In this document: positions 8,581 to 18,041 of the stretch, one piece after another
How positions within the stretch are numbered: position 1 is the stretch's first letter
How the letters are laid out: every line of letters begins with the position of its first letter
Source: Prevotella melaninogenica
GTDB lineage: Bacteria > Bacteroidota > Bacteroidia > Bacteroidales > Bacteroidaceae
Direction: 5' to 3'
Length of the DNA stretch: 64,000 bases
Assembly (NCBI RefSeq): GCF_003609775.1
Contig: NZ_AP018050.1
Location: 806,001-870,000, forward strand
Notes under the pieces: model-generated
Told to the model about the DNA's origin: nothing
The model's input: only the letters and a program-made list of their open reading frames with translations
The model's database searches: none
Program-made: the position numbers and the translations under genes

Positions 8581-11500
8581 TTAGTGCTTTTGCTTCTGTT
8601 TTTTTGTTTTTTTCTTTCTACTTCCGAAAATGTCACTCACTTTGTTGAAGTCTTTCTTTAGAATCAGACCTATACCCTGCGTTGTCAGTGAGTTACGTGT
8701 GAAGTAGCGGTCGTTGGTCTGGTTATAGACACGGAAGGCTACGTTGCCGCTTGGGAAGAGGAGGTAACGGATATCGAAGTCGCCTATGAACGATGACTTG
8801 TCCTTGGCTACATTGTCTCGATAACCAAACTGTCCGTTGAAGAGCAGACGGTTGTTAAGCATACTTCCTGAGAGCATTCCTTCGTATTCGGCATTGTCGA
8901 AACCTTCATTACCTGTGGCAATGTTGGCACCGAAGTTCCAGTTGTTATCTTTCACAACGTTGGACAATACGGTGTTTATTTGCTGTGAAATCGTACCTGA
9001 GAGCAGACTCTGCATAGCAAGTGATGCACGACTTGGCGATTCACTGTTTCGTGCCGTATTGTTATTGTTGCTCTGTGGATAGAAACGTCCAACAGCTAAA
9101 AGGTAAAGTACTTGCTGGTTAAGCTCTTGCTCAGAGTTGAGGATAGAGCGTATCATCTGTTGTGCGTCTGGTGAGAGCGTTGGGAGGTCGAGACCGAAAG
9201 AAACGGTCGGTGCTCCTGGGGTTCCTTCAATATTCAGCAGACAGTTTACCTTTGTGTTGTTGGCAGTGAAGGATCTACCCAATCCGAGGTCGCCCAAAGG
9301 AACAGAGTTGATGATATAACTGGCTTTCAGATTCAATGCGGCGTTGAAGGGGTCGCCACCGAAGGCAATCGTTGAGCCAGGCTGGAAGATAAATTGTTTC
9401 TTGATAATATTCTGAATAGTGAGGTTGTATTGTCCGTAGCCCACGTTGTAGTTTCCAAAGAGATGGAAGGCTCCCTTATTATAATAGGTGGCACGAATCA
9501 TGCCCGAACCATTCAGTCGGATATTGTCGCCAGTGGCATCATCAAGCAATACTCCAAGCGTAAGATTTGGATTTGTACGTACGAGGAAGTTAATGTGTAG
9601 GTCGCTTGGTATGTCACTGAACTTCACTGCGTTTGAAACTTTCTTAGGGGCAGGTCTTGCTGCGAAACTGAGCGTGTCGGCTGCTTCAGGAATCAATACT
9701 CCAGTACTGTCCTTTGGTATGTTAATCCAACGGATAAAGTTGTTTGTACCTGCATCATTGGTAGAAGTAGCATCGTATGTTATATAGGTGTTCTTTTCAG
9801 GTTCCATCTCTATGTTCATTGTTGTTGAACCCGGTTCACCTTTTATATTACATTTACCAGTTCCATATACTACACCCCAGAACGAGTCCTTACCTTGTTT
9901 CTTAGGGAAGTTATAAGCTAAGAGGTTTCGTGCGAGGATGTTGATGTCGTAAGTAAGGTGGCTAAGATTCTTATGATGTAGTCCACCTGTAACGATACCG
10001 ATATGTCCTTGTGGGTCAGTGATGGTGTCGTTAGCAAAGATAATTTCGTTAGGGATGATTTGAACACGTGCATCACGCATTTTATAGGTAACACCTATTG
10101 GCTTTACATATACGCTTCCGTTCACCTGCATGTCACCTTCAAGATTGATAGCGCTAAGTGGTCCGACAACCTTACACCAGCCATTTCCTTGTACTTGAAT
10201 CTTGTCCATAAAGGATCCACAGAAGCTCTTGAGGAAGTAGAGATGGGTGTTATTGGCAAAGATAGGGAGGTTGATGTAGCTTTTCTTTATGTCTACATAG
10301 CCGTTGATATCTGTGCGAGAACCTTCTCCAGCATCAGCGTAAGCATCGATATTAATCTTACCTTCCTTATCATTGTAGTTTGCTTCCGCATAGAGGGTAC
10401 CCATATCACCCTCTTCAAATTGGAAGTCTTGTACCTCAAGCTTCGCTTGTAGCTGTGGATGATGGAAGAACGATTTGACAGATGCGGTACCAGAAGCCGT
10501 TCCTCCAAACTTAACACTGTGGAAGTTGACAAGGTTAAGAATATATGGAACGTTGATATCCTTGAATCTTACAAGGATAGAATCGCTTTGATTTCCAGAC
10601 GTCTGACCGTTAGCAATGATATGCTGGTCGTGGTTAGAAAGCTCAAAGTGGTCGATGCTGAGATTGTTCCGATGATAAGAGATATCAGAAGGCTGCACTT
10701 GCAACGCAATGGAATCAAAGTTGATTTCTGATGGGTTGAGATGCAAGTGAGTCTCTAAGTCACCATGACGGCGTGAGAACGAAGCAATACTATTGACGTT
10801 TCCAAATACAGGAGAGGTGCCCGGTATGCGGAAGGAAATATCAGAACTTATGGCGTTGTCAGCAATAAGTCCTTGTGCATTGATAATTACATGAGGTCCC
10901 TTCTCTCCCTTTCGTTCGGCAGAAATATGGGTCTGTAAACCTTGTGGCTCACTCTTGAGATTCAGTACGAGGTTCTTAATCTGCTGTCCTGAATAGGTCA
11001 CGTCGGGTGCATTGATGTGCAAGTCGATTTCGTTCTGACGTTCATTGACAAGTCCTGCAAGTCTGATGGCGTGTGAAGACACGATGTCAGTCTTCAGCAA
11101 ACTATTGATGAACTTTGTGTCATGTAGACGTAAAGTGAAAGAGTAGTTTGCCTTTCCTGTAGCTGTATTATAGTGTGGGTTAGGCTGGAAGATACTTGGT
11201 ATATAATGTCTTAAGACACGTCTTATCGTTTGTGGGAGTTGGTCATATTCGTATTGTCCTACGAGGTGTATTTCTCCAAAGTCTGTCTTTGCATCAAGTG
11301 ACTTACCTAAGAGTCCGTTGTTTGTTTGGATACTTAGCTGGTTAAGTGTGATTTTCTGACCTTCTCCAGTCATAGCAAAATTACTGATATCAAGGTTTCC
11401 TATGACATCATTCAAACTTGCTCCCTGTCCTTTTATCTTAGAAGTAAAGGAGATAGTCCTATTACCCAAAGCTTCTGTTAGCTGAAGTTTCTGCAAGTTG

Positions 11501-13053
11501 ACGGCATCGGCAGTGATAGAGATGTCGGTAGACAGTTTCCCCTTGTGTTGTATGAAAGCCATAACGTTGGCAGCATTTCCGTCAATGTTCAACTTTCCGT
11601 TAGGGTCGTTTATCGCTGCTTTACCTATGAAAATATCATTTTTATAAGTTCCGTCAAGGTGTATGTTCTTATAGGTATAACCTTTATAATAGAAGGAAGA
11701 AACGTCACCCTTTGCAACAATATAAGATAAATCAGTATTTCCTTCTACCTTAATATTAGTGCTTAACTTACCAAAGTCTTTATTGTCAAGTACTTTCGCA
11801 AGATTTAAATCGGTAGTGTTGACGGTTCCTTGGATATTCTTTCCGTGAATAACAGTAGCCAATTGAACGTTACCAGCATCTGTGTTCAGCTGTCCCTTTG
11901 CGGTATATTTTCCAGCGTTATGGGCAAAGGTACCATTATAGTAGATATTGCCAATGTTGCTCAATGGTTTAGGGAGAGGCTTATGAGTAACTTTGCTGAT
12001 GGATTGAAAGGTGTTTTTGCTAACCTTCAGTGGGCTGAAAGTGAAGTCCCAAATAGGCTTCTTTTGGATGTTTTTCACCCATCCTTTTGCTTTTATTTGG
12101 GTTGAAAGAGTTTGATCTGAAACGTTAAGTTGTTTTATTAATACCGACTGGTTTGTACCCTCTGCATTAATTGTAGCAGTGTAGCTGTTTGTCAGTGACT
12201 TTAATTCGGGTAGGATAGGGGAGAAATCGGAAGGCTTTACTGTGGCTTTGAAGTCCTTGATGGTGTAACGAAAAGTGTTGAAATCCAACTTCTTGTTATT
12301 GAACTTGTAGGTTGTAAGTAACTCTTTTAAAGCTATCTTGCTGTTAGTACCATCGAAGATAAAGTCACGCAATGTAGCTTGCTGCTGATCGGCTTTTAAG
12401 TCAAAAGCCAACTGCTTCACCTCTAAGCCTGTTGCTTCCTTGAAAGACAATGTTCTGAGGTCAGCCCATACACTCGTATCATCCAACTTGTGAAGGATGA
12501 TGTAAGACGAGATGTTATGGAGGTTGATATGATCTAAATTCAGTCGGTTAGGTGTGGTAGGGGCATCCATACAATCGTATTTGATGCTACCATGTCGAAT
12601 AACAAGACTATTGATAGACAAGTGCAACGGAGTGTGACTTGTGGTGTCTTTAGATGCTAATGAGTCCAACGCAAATTGGAAATTTGGTTTGGCATCCTTA
12701 CTTGTTTTGTACAGTTCTGCTCGTAAACCAAATATCTGTGCAGAGGAGATATTGATTTCTCCTGTACGTAGGAGGTGCCAGATGTCGACCCTTGCTCCAA
12801 CACGTGATGCCGATAACATCTTCTTGTGACTTTGGTCATAGATGAGAATGTCGTCTAATACAAAGCGGTTGATAAAGCCTAAGTCAATGCGTCCTACGCG
12901 CACTTCTGTACCTAATTTGTTACCTGCTATGTCGCCTACTTTTTGAGCAAGAAATCCCTGTACTACTGGTATGTGCAGCAGTACGATTGTGGTTATGTAA
13001 AGACCTACTATGGTCCATATAACCCATCGTATAAATGTCCTAAGTTTCTTCAA
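8581..13053 (-). CDS. TamB-like translocation/assembly module protein (DUF490 C-terminus)
   Basis: A 1490-residue protein with a single N-terminal membrane anchor (about 9-30) and a very long periplasmic beta-rich body of repeated AsmA/TamB-type segments. The C-terminal 350 residues match the TamB/DUF490 region (LGVLLDDATGDNIRLNGSGMI is representative, shown in part; then YNVGYGQYNLTIQNI...FIFQPGSTIAFGGDPFNAALNLKA and a basic tail KKKTKKQKQKH). TamB-family proteins span the periplasm and move lipids or assist outer-membrane protein assembly. The start codon appears to be TTG (13051-13053), with no in-frame ATG upstream. The gene is divergent from nqrA. Confidence 0.9.
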   Translation of the reverse strand: MKKLRTFIRWVIWTIVGLYITTIVLLHIPVVQGFLAQKVGDIAGNKLGTEVRVGRIDLGFINRFVLDDILIYDQSHKKMLSASRVGARVDIWHLLRTGEINISSAQIFGLRAELYKTSKDAKPNFQFALDSLASKDTTSHTPLHLSINSLVIRHGSIKYDCMDAPTTPNRLNLDHINLHNISSYIILHKLDDTSVWADLRTLSFKEATGLEVKQLAFDLKADQQQATLRDFIFDGTNSKIALKELLTTYKFNNKKLDFNTFRYTIKDFKATVKPSDFSPILPELKSLTNSYTATINAEGTNQSVLIKQLNVSDQTLSTQIKAKGWVKNIQKKPIWDFTFSPLKVSKNTFQSISKVTHKPLPKPLSNIGNIYYNGTFAHNAGKYTAKGQLNTDAGNVQLATVIHGKNIQGTVNTTDLNLAKVLDNKDFGKLSTNIKVEGNTDLSYIVAKGDVSSFYYKGYTYKNIHLDGTYKNDIFIGKAAINDPNGKLNIDGNAANVMAFIQHKGKLSTDISITADAVNLQKLQLTEALGNRTISFTSKIKGQGASLNDVIGNLDISNFAMTGEGQKITLNQLSIQTNNGLLGKSLDAKTDFGEIHLVGQYEYDQLPQTIRRVLRHYIPSIFQPNPHYNTATGKANYSFTLRLHDTKFINSLLKTDIVSSHAIRLAGLVNERQNEIDLHINAPDVTYSGQQIKNLVLNLKSEPQGLQTHISAERKGEKGPHVIINAQGLIADNAISSDISFRIPGTSPVFGNVNSIASFSRRHGDLETHLHLNPSEINFDSIALQVQPSDISYHRNNLSIDHFELSNHDQHIIANGQTSGNQSDSILVRFKDINVPYILNLVNFHSVKFGGTASGTASVKSFFHHPQLQAKLEVQDFQFEEGDMGTLYAEANYNDKEGKINIDAYADAGEGSRTDINGYVDIKKSYINLPIFANNTHLYFLKSFCGSFMDKIQVQGNGWCKVVGPLSAINLEGDMQVNGSVYVKPIGVTYKMRDARVQIIPNEIIFANDTITDPQGHIGIVTGGLHHKNLSHLTYDINILARNLLAYNFPKKQGKDSFWGVVYGTGKCNIKGEPGSTTMNIEMEPEKNTYITYDATSTNDAGTNNFIRWINIPKDSTGVLIPEAADTLSFAARPAPKKVSNAVKFSDIPSDLHINFLVRTNPNLTLGVLLDDATGDNIRLNGSGMIRATYYNKGAFHLFGNYNVGYGQYNLTIQNIIKKQFIFQPGSTIAFGGDPFNAALNLKASYIINSVPLGDLGLGRSFTANNTKVNCLLNIEGTPGAPTVSFGLDLPTLSPDAQQMIRSILNSEQELNQQVLYLLAVGRFYPQSNNNNTARNSESPSRASLAMQSLLSGTISQQINTVLSNVVKDNNWNFGANIATGNEGFDNAEYEGMLSGSMLNNRLLFNGQFGYRDNVAKDKSSFIGDFDIRYLLFPSGNVAFRVYNQTNDRYFTRNSLTTQGIGLILKKDFNKVSDIFGSRKKKTKKQKQKH

Positions 13054-13061
13054 TGCGTCTA

Positions 13062-13069
13062 CAAAACTA
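13062..13069 (-). promoter_or_regulatory. -7 promoter box for the TamB-like gene
   Basis: Minus-strand TAGTTTTG only 8 nt before the TTG start, so the mRNA would be almost leaderless. Confidence 0.5.
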
Positions 13070-13132
13070 CAAAAAAACCATTTTATACTGAAATTATTAT
13101 ATCTAAATGTGCCAAATCTGCTTAAAATTTGC

Positions 13133-13290
13133 TACATTTGCAGAAAATAAGCTATGCTTGGCAAATAGTAAGTAACCTTTCTTTGCTCTCGCTTGCATTA
13201 TTTTTGCAGAAAATAAGCTACGCTTGGCAAATAGAAAGTAACCTTTCTTTGCTCTCGCTTGCATTATTTTTGCAGAAAATAAGCTACGTT
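13133..13290 (+). repeat. 66-nt direct repeat (2.3 copies) carrying promoter-like boxes upstream of nqrA
   Basis: The segment starting TTTGCAGAAAATAAGCTA occurs at 13137, 13203 and 13269 (partial third copy), an exact 66-nt period. The first two copies differ at only a few bases. Each junction forms a -7-like box: TACATTTG (13133-13140), TATTTTTG (13199-13206) and TATTTTTG (13265-13272). The TTTG present in each full copy lies only 13 nt before the next -7 box, closer than the usual 19-21 nt, so promoter strength is uncertain. The region 13070-13387 otherwise holds no gene. Confidence 0.75.
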
Positions 13291-13387
13291 CAGCACAGCA
13301 AAGGATGGTTTACTTTATGTTTTGTACTGCTTATTCAGGACGGAAGAGATTAGAATGAAATAATATAAAAATCGCTTTATCATTGTT

Positions 13388-14737
13388 ATGGCAAATGTAA
13401 TTAAGTTACGAAAGGGCTTAGACATTAACCTTACAGGACGCGCGCAGGAGCAGATGTTGCCTGTGAAATCACCTACGGAATACGCTTTGGTTCCAGATGA
13501 TTTCCCAGGATTGACGCCTAAGGTGACCGTTCGTGAAGGTGATCATGTCCGAGCTGGTGACCCATTGTTTGTTGACAAGGGGTGCACTGAAGTTAGCTTC
13601 GCTTCTCCGGTGAGTGGTACAGTCACAGCTGTTGAGCGCGGAGAAAGACGTAAGGTGTTGCGTGTGAAGATTGCTGCCGATGCGCAGCAGGAGTATGCTG
13701 ACTTCGGCGTGAAGGACGTGGCGGGCTTATCCGCTGATGATGTCAAGGCTTCATTGCTGCAGGCAGGATTGTTTGGTTATATCAACCAGCTACCTTATGC
13801 TGTTGCTACACGTCCAGACACAGAACCAAAGGCAATTTTCGTGTCTGCACTTCGTGATAAACCTTTGCAGGGTGACTTCGAGTTTGAGTTGAATGGTCAG
13901 GAGAAAGACTTCCAGACAGGTTTGACAGCTCTCGCTAAGATTGCAAAGGTTTATTTGGGTATTGGTGCTAAGCAGTCGGCTTCGGCGTTGACTGGTGCAA
14001 AGGATGTTGAGGTAACTGTTTTCGATGGCCCTTGTCCTGCTGGTAATGTTGGTGTACAAGTAAATCACATCGACCCAGTTAATAAGGGCGAAGTTGTATG
14101 GACTGTTGAGCCAACAGCAGTTATCTTCTTCGGTCGTTTGTTCAACACTGGTAAGGTAAACCTCACTCGTCGTGTTGCCATTGCTGGTAGTATGGTAAAG
14201 CAGACTGGTTATGTTGATGCCCTTGTAGGTACTCCATTGAAGCAGATTCTTGCAGACAACGTTGCTGACGGTTGTCATGTTCGTGTTCTCAATGGTAATC
14301 CTCTCACTGGTGTTATTGCTAACGATGAGGCTGTGCTTGGTGCACATACTTCTGAGGTAACATTGATTCCAGAGGGTGATGACGTAAACGAAATCTTCGG
14401 TTGGATGCTTCCTCGTTTCAATGACTTCTCTACTTCTCGCAGCTACTTCACTTGGTTGCAGGGCAAGAAGGCGTACAATCTTGATGCACGTCTCAAAGGT
14501 GGAGAGCGTCACATGATTATGAGTGGCGAGTACGACAGAGTGTTACCAATGGATATCTATAGTGAGTACCTCATCAAGTCAATTATCTCTGGTAATATTG
14601 ACAGCCAAGAGCAGTTGGGTATTTATGAGGTAAGTCCAGAAGACTTTGCACTCGCTGAGTTCGTTGACAGTTCCAAGTTACCTTTGCAGAAGATTGTGCG
14701 TGAGGGCTTGGATATCCTTAGAAAAGAGAATGCATAG
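13388..14737 (+). CDS. nqrA: Na+-translocating NADH:quinone reductase subunit A
   Basis: A 449-residue subunit starting MANVIKLRKGLDINLTG, the usual NqrA beginning, with KVTVREGDHVRAGDPLF (biotinyl/lipoyl-like fold, about 45-60). NqrA is the peripheral cytoplasmic subunit at the quinone site of the six-subunit Na+-NQR, which couples NADH oxidation by quinone to Na+ export. It is the first gene of nqrABCDEF. The 127-nt gap to nqrB is the longest within the operon. Length is normal. Confidence 0.96.
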   Translation: MANVIKLRKGLDINLTGRAQEQMLPVKSPTEYALVPDDFPGLTPKVTVREGDHVRAGDPLFVDKGCTEVSFASPVSGTVTAVERGERRKVLRVKIAADAQQEYADFGVKDVAGLSADDVKASLLQAGLFGYINQLPYAVATRPDTEPKAIFVSALRDKPLQGDFEFELNGQEKDFQTGLTALAKIAKVYLGIGAKQSASALTGAKDVEVTVFDGPCPAGNVGVQVNHIDPVNKGEVVWTVEPTAVIFFGRLFNTGKVNLTRRVAIAGSMVKQTGYVDALVGTPLKQILADNVADGCHVRVLNGNPLTGVIANDEAVLGAHTSEVTLIPEGDDVNEIFGWMLPRFNDFSTSRSYFTWLQGKKAYNLDARLKGGERHMIMSGEYDRVLPMDIYSEYLIKSIISGNIDSQEQLGIYEVSPEDFALAEFVDSSKLPLQKIVREGLDILRKENA

Positions 14738-14864
14738 GGGTCTTATGAGCCCACAATAACTTTAACTATAGTTTCAGATTAAGTTTCTCAGGGTTTTATC
14801 AATCTATGGTAATGATTCAAGAAACAGAAACTTTGGACTTTAAGAACCCTATAATAAAAGTAAT

Positions 14865-16016
14865 ATGAGTTTAAGAAATTATCTCGATAAGATACGCCCG
14901 AGCTTTGAAAAGGGCGGAAAGCTTCACGCTTTCAAGAGTGTCTACGATGGTTTCGAGACGTTCCTTTATGTTCCTAACGAGACATCAAAGAGCGGAACTT
15001 CTATCCATGACGCTATTGACTCGAAGCGAATTATGAGTTTAGTAGTACTCTCAGTGGTACCTGCTATGCTCTTCGGTATGTACAATATCGGTTATCAGAA
15101 CGCATTGGCAGCTGGTAAGTTGGCTGATGCTACCTGCTGGGGAATGTTCCTCTATGGTATGCTTGCCCTATTGCCAAATATCCTTGTGTCTTACATTGTC
15201 GGTCTGGGTATTGAGTTTGCTTGGGCACAGTGGAAGGGTGAGGAGATTCAGGAAGGTTACCTTGTGTCAGGTATTCTGATTCCGTTGATTATTCCTGTGA
15301 CTACACCACTTTGGATACTCGCGCTTGCTGTTGCCTTTGCGGTCATCTTTACGAAGGAGATCTTCGGTGGTACTGGTATGAATATCTTCAACGTTGCCTT
15401 GGCTGCACGTGCCTTCCTCTTCTTCTCTTATCCGAGCAAGATGACAGGTGATAGCATCTGGGTGGCACAGAATTCTATTTTCGGTTTCGGCTATACCTTG
15501 CCAGACGGTTTCACAATGGCAACCCCATTGGGTGAGATTGCGCAGGGAACAGCTGTGAACACTTCTGTATGTGATATGATTATTGGTCTTATCCCAGGTT
15601 CTGTTGGTGAAACATCAGTAATCGCTATCGCCATTGGTGCGGTTATCCTTCTTTGGACAAACATCGCCAGCTGGAAGACAATGTTGAGCGTATTCCTTGG
15701 TGGTACCGTGATGGGACTTCTCTTCCAGTCAACTGGTGCAACACCAATTCAGTGGTATGAGCACCTTATTTTGGGTGGTTTCTGCTTTGGTGCAGTCTTT
15801 ATGGCAACCGATCCAGTAACATCAGCACGTACAGAAAGAGGTAAGTGGGTATATGGATTCTTCATCGGAGCGATGGCTATCATCATCCGTGTGTTGAACC
15901 CAGGTTATCCAGAGGGTATGATGCTTGCCATCCTCTTTGGTAATATGTTCGCCCCACTTATCGACTACTGTGTAGTTCAGTCAAACATCAGCAAGCGCGC
16001 TAAGCGTGCTAAATAA
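14865..16016 (+). CDS. nqrB: Na+-NQR subunit B (membrane, flavin-carrying)
   Basis: A 383-residue membrane protein with an amphipathic N-terminus (MSLRNYLDKIRPSFEKGGKL) followed by about ten hydrophobic helices. The family carries a covalent FMN on a Thr placed by ApbE. The matching site here is DGFTMATPLG at about 214-223, with Thr near 220 as the attachment residue; the core reads TMAT rather than the common S/T-GAT. The C-terminal block PVTSARTERGKWVYG is conserved in the family. It lies in the middle of the nqr operon and ends 17 nt before nqrC. Confidence 0.96.
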   Translation: MSLRNYLDKIRPSFEKGGKLHAFKSVYDGFETFLYVPNETSKSGTSIHDAIDSKRIMSLVVLSVVPAMLFGMYNIGYQNALAAGKLADATCWGMFLYGMLALLPNILVSYIVGLGIEFAWAQWKGEEIQEGYLVSGILIPLIIPVTTPLWILALAVAFAVIFTKEIFGGTGMNIFNVALAARAFLFFSYPSKMTGDSIWVAQNSIFGFGYTLPDGFTMATPLGEIAQGTAVNTSVCDMIIGLIPGSVGETSVIAIAIGAVILLWTNIASWKTMLSVFLGGTVMGLLFQSTGATPIQWYEHLILGGFCFGAVFMATDPVTSARTERGKWVYGFFIGAMAIIIRVLNPGYPEGMMLAILFGNMFAPLIDYCVVQSNISKRAKRAK

Positions 16017-16033
16017 ATAAGGAGGACGAAGAA

Positions 16034-16747
16034 ATGAAAACAAATAGTAATTCTTATACAATTATCTATTCTGGCATCCTCGTGCTGATTGTAGCCTTTT
16101 TGCTTGCATTCGTTTTCCAAGCATTGAAGCCAATGCAGGATGCTAATGTACAGCTTGATCAGCAGAAGCAGATTCTCTTTGCACTCAATCAGGATCGTGA
16201 TATGAGCAATGAGGAGGCTGTTAAGCTTTGGAAGCAGATTATCGTTGCAGATGATATTATCAATGTAGACGGTCAGGTCGTTGAGGCTGGAAAGCAGGGT
16301 GGCGTTGATGCTGGCTTTAAGTTGAATAGTAAGGATGCCAAGGAAGGCAAACTTGCATTGTTCCGTTGCAAGGTGAACGGTGAGGATAAGTATGTTATCC
16401 CTGTTTATGGTAACGGTCTTTGGGGTCCTATTAATGGTTTCATTGCTATCAATGGTGATAAGCGAACTGTGTTCGGTGCTTACTTCAACCATGAGAGTGA
16501 GACTGCTGGTCTCGGTGCAGAAATCAAGGACAATAAGGCTTGGCAGGATTTATTCAAGGGTAAGCACCTCTTTGCTGGTGACAATACTCAGAAGATTGCA
16601 CTTGCTGTAGAGAAGAAGGTTGAAGACCCATCTACACAGGTGGATGGTGTTACTGGTGCAACACTTACCAGTAATGGTGTAACTGAGATGTTCCAGGCAG
16701 AGAAAGGCGGACTTCAACCTTACGTTAAATTCCTGAACAGCAAATAA
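16034..16747 (+). CDS. nqrC: Na+-NQR subunit C (FMN-binding)
   Basis: A 237-residue subunit with one N-terminal membrane helix (about 8-29, YTIIYSGILVLIVAFLLAFV) and a periplasmic FMN-binding domain. The covalent FMN motif is clear: VDGVTGATLTSNGV near residue 205, with the Thr of GAT as acceptor. The YVIPVYGNGLWGPINGFIA stretch is typical. It receives electrons from subunits F and B. A purine-rich stretch (AAGGAGGACGAAGAA) lies before the ATG, stronger than most ribosome-binding sites here. Confidence 0.95.
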   Translation: MKTNSNSYTIIYSGILVLIVAFLLAFVFQALKPMQDANVQLDQQKQILFALNQDRDMSNEEAVKLWKQIIVADDIINVDGQVVEAGKQGGVDAGFKLNSKDAKEGKLALFRCKVNGEDKYVIPVYGNGLWGPINGFIAINGDKRTVFGAYFNHESETAGLGAEIKDNKAWQDLFKGKHLFAGDNTQKIALAVEKKVEDPSTQVDGVTGATLTSNGVTEMFQAEKGGLQPYVKFLNSK

Positions 16748-16775
16748 CATTCTAATCTTTTAGAACAATAAGAAT

Positions 16776-17405
16776 ATGGATTTATTCTCAAAACAAAATA
16801 GAGAGGTATTCAGTAATCCGCTGAACTTGGACAACCCAATTTTGGTTCAGGTCCTCGGTATCTGTTCTGCCCTTGCCGTAACTTCACAGTTGAAGCCGGC
16901 GATTGTTATGGGACTTGCCGTTACCATTATTACGGCATTCTCTAATGTTATTATTTCACTTATTCGTAACACAATCCCTAACCGTATTCGTATTATCGTG
17001 CAGTTGGTGGTTGTTGCAGCTCTGGTAACTATTGTTAGTCAGGTTCTTAAGGCTGTAGCATACGATGTAAGTGTTGAACTTTCTGTCTATGTCGGACTGA
17101 TTATTACCAACTGTATCCTTATGGGACGTCTTGAGGCATTCGCTATGACCAATAAGCCTTGGCCAAGTTTCCTCGATGGTGTTGGTAACGGACTGGGCTA
17201 TGCTTTGATTCTCGTTGTTGTAGGTGCTATTCGTGAGTTCTTCGGTCGTGGCTCATTGCTCGGTTTCAAGATTCTCCCACAAAGCCTCTATGATGCAGGT
17301 TATATGGACAACGGAATGATGTCAATGCCAGCAATGGCACTCATCCTTTTAGGTTGTGTTATTTGGGTTCATCGTGCATATTTCTATAAAGAAGACAAGA
17401 AGTAA
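16776..17405 (+). CDS. nqrD: Na+-NQR subunit D (membrane)
   Basis: A 209-residue protein with six hydrophobic segments and the NqrD core [21 protein letters not shown] (given in part) plus [13 protein letters not shown], in which the Cys helps hold the 2Fe-2S centre shared with NqrE in the membrane. NqrD and NqrE are homologous, inverted partners forming the Na+ and electron path. It ends 2 nt before nqrE, so translation is probably coupled. Confidence 0.95.
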   Translation: MDLFSKQNREVFSNPLNLDNPILVQVLGICSALAVTSQLKPAIVMGLAVTIITAFSNVIISLIRNTIPNRIRIIVQLVVVAALVTIVSQVLKAVAYDVSVELSVYVGLIITNCILMGRLEAFAMTNKPWPSFLDGVGNGLGYALILVVVGAIREFFGRGSLLGFKILPQSLYDAGYMDNGMMSMPAMALILLGCVIWVHRAYFYKEDKK

Positions 17406-17407
17406 TT

Positions 17408-18034
17408 ATGGAACATCTTATTAGTTTATTCTTCCGGTCCATCTTTGTGGACAATATGATATTTGCGTTCTTCCTCGGTATGTGTTCATACCTTGCGGTA
17501 TCTAAGAGCGTGAAGACTTCATTGGGTCTTGGTATTGCCGTAACATTCGTGTTGCTCGTTACTACACCAATCAACTATCTTTTGCTGACTAAGGTTCTTG
17601 GACCAGACTGTCTTGCAGAAGGTGTTGACCTTACTTATCTTAGTTTCATTCTCTTTATCGCTGTCATTGCTGGTATCGTACAGATTGTGGAGATGGCAGT
17701 AGAGAAGTTCTCACCTTCACTTTATGGTGCGTTGGGTATCTTCCTTCCACTGATTGCCGTTAACTGTGCTATCATGGGTGCTTCACTCTTTATGCAGCAG
17801 CGTATCGGTCTTGACCCAGCAAGCACACAGTATATTGGTACTGTATGGGACGCACTTGTCTATGGTATAGGTTCTGGTCTTGGCTGGACATTGGCTATCG
17901 TGGCAATGGGTGCTATTCGTGAGAAGATGGAATATTCTGATGTACCAAAGCCTTTGCAGGGTCTTGGCATCACATTTATTACAGTAGGACTGATGGCAAT
18001 GGCAATGATGTGCTTCTCAGGTCTTAAAATCTAA
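17408..18034 (+). CDS. nqrE: Na+-NQR subunit E (membrane)
   Basis: A 208-residue, six-helix membrane subunit beginning [20 protein letters not shown], with [13 protein letters not shown] near residue 25 and [14 protein letters not shown] near 118; the two Cys correspond to the intramembrane iron-sulfur site shared with NqrD. Length is normal. It sits 2 nt after nqrD and 7 nt before nqrF. Confidence 0.95.
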   Translation: MEHLISLFFRSIFVDNMIFAFFLGMCSYLAVSKSVKTSLGLGIAVTFVLLVTTPINYLLLTKVLGPDCLAEGVDLTYLSFILFIAVIAGIVQIVEMAVEKFSPSLYGALGIFLPLIAVNCAIMGASLFMQQRIGLDPASTQYIGTVWDALVYGIGSGLGWTLAIVAMGAIREKMEYSDVPKPLQGLGITFITVGLMAMAMMCFSGLKI

Positions 18035-18041
18035 GTAAACA

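Noticed and set aside
13129..13353. 74-codon frame over the 66-nt repeat
   Set aside because: It only reads through the repeat because 66 is a multiple of three, and it sits on promoter boxes.
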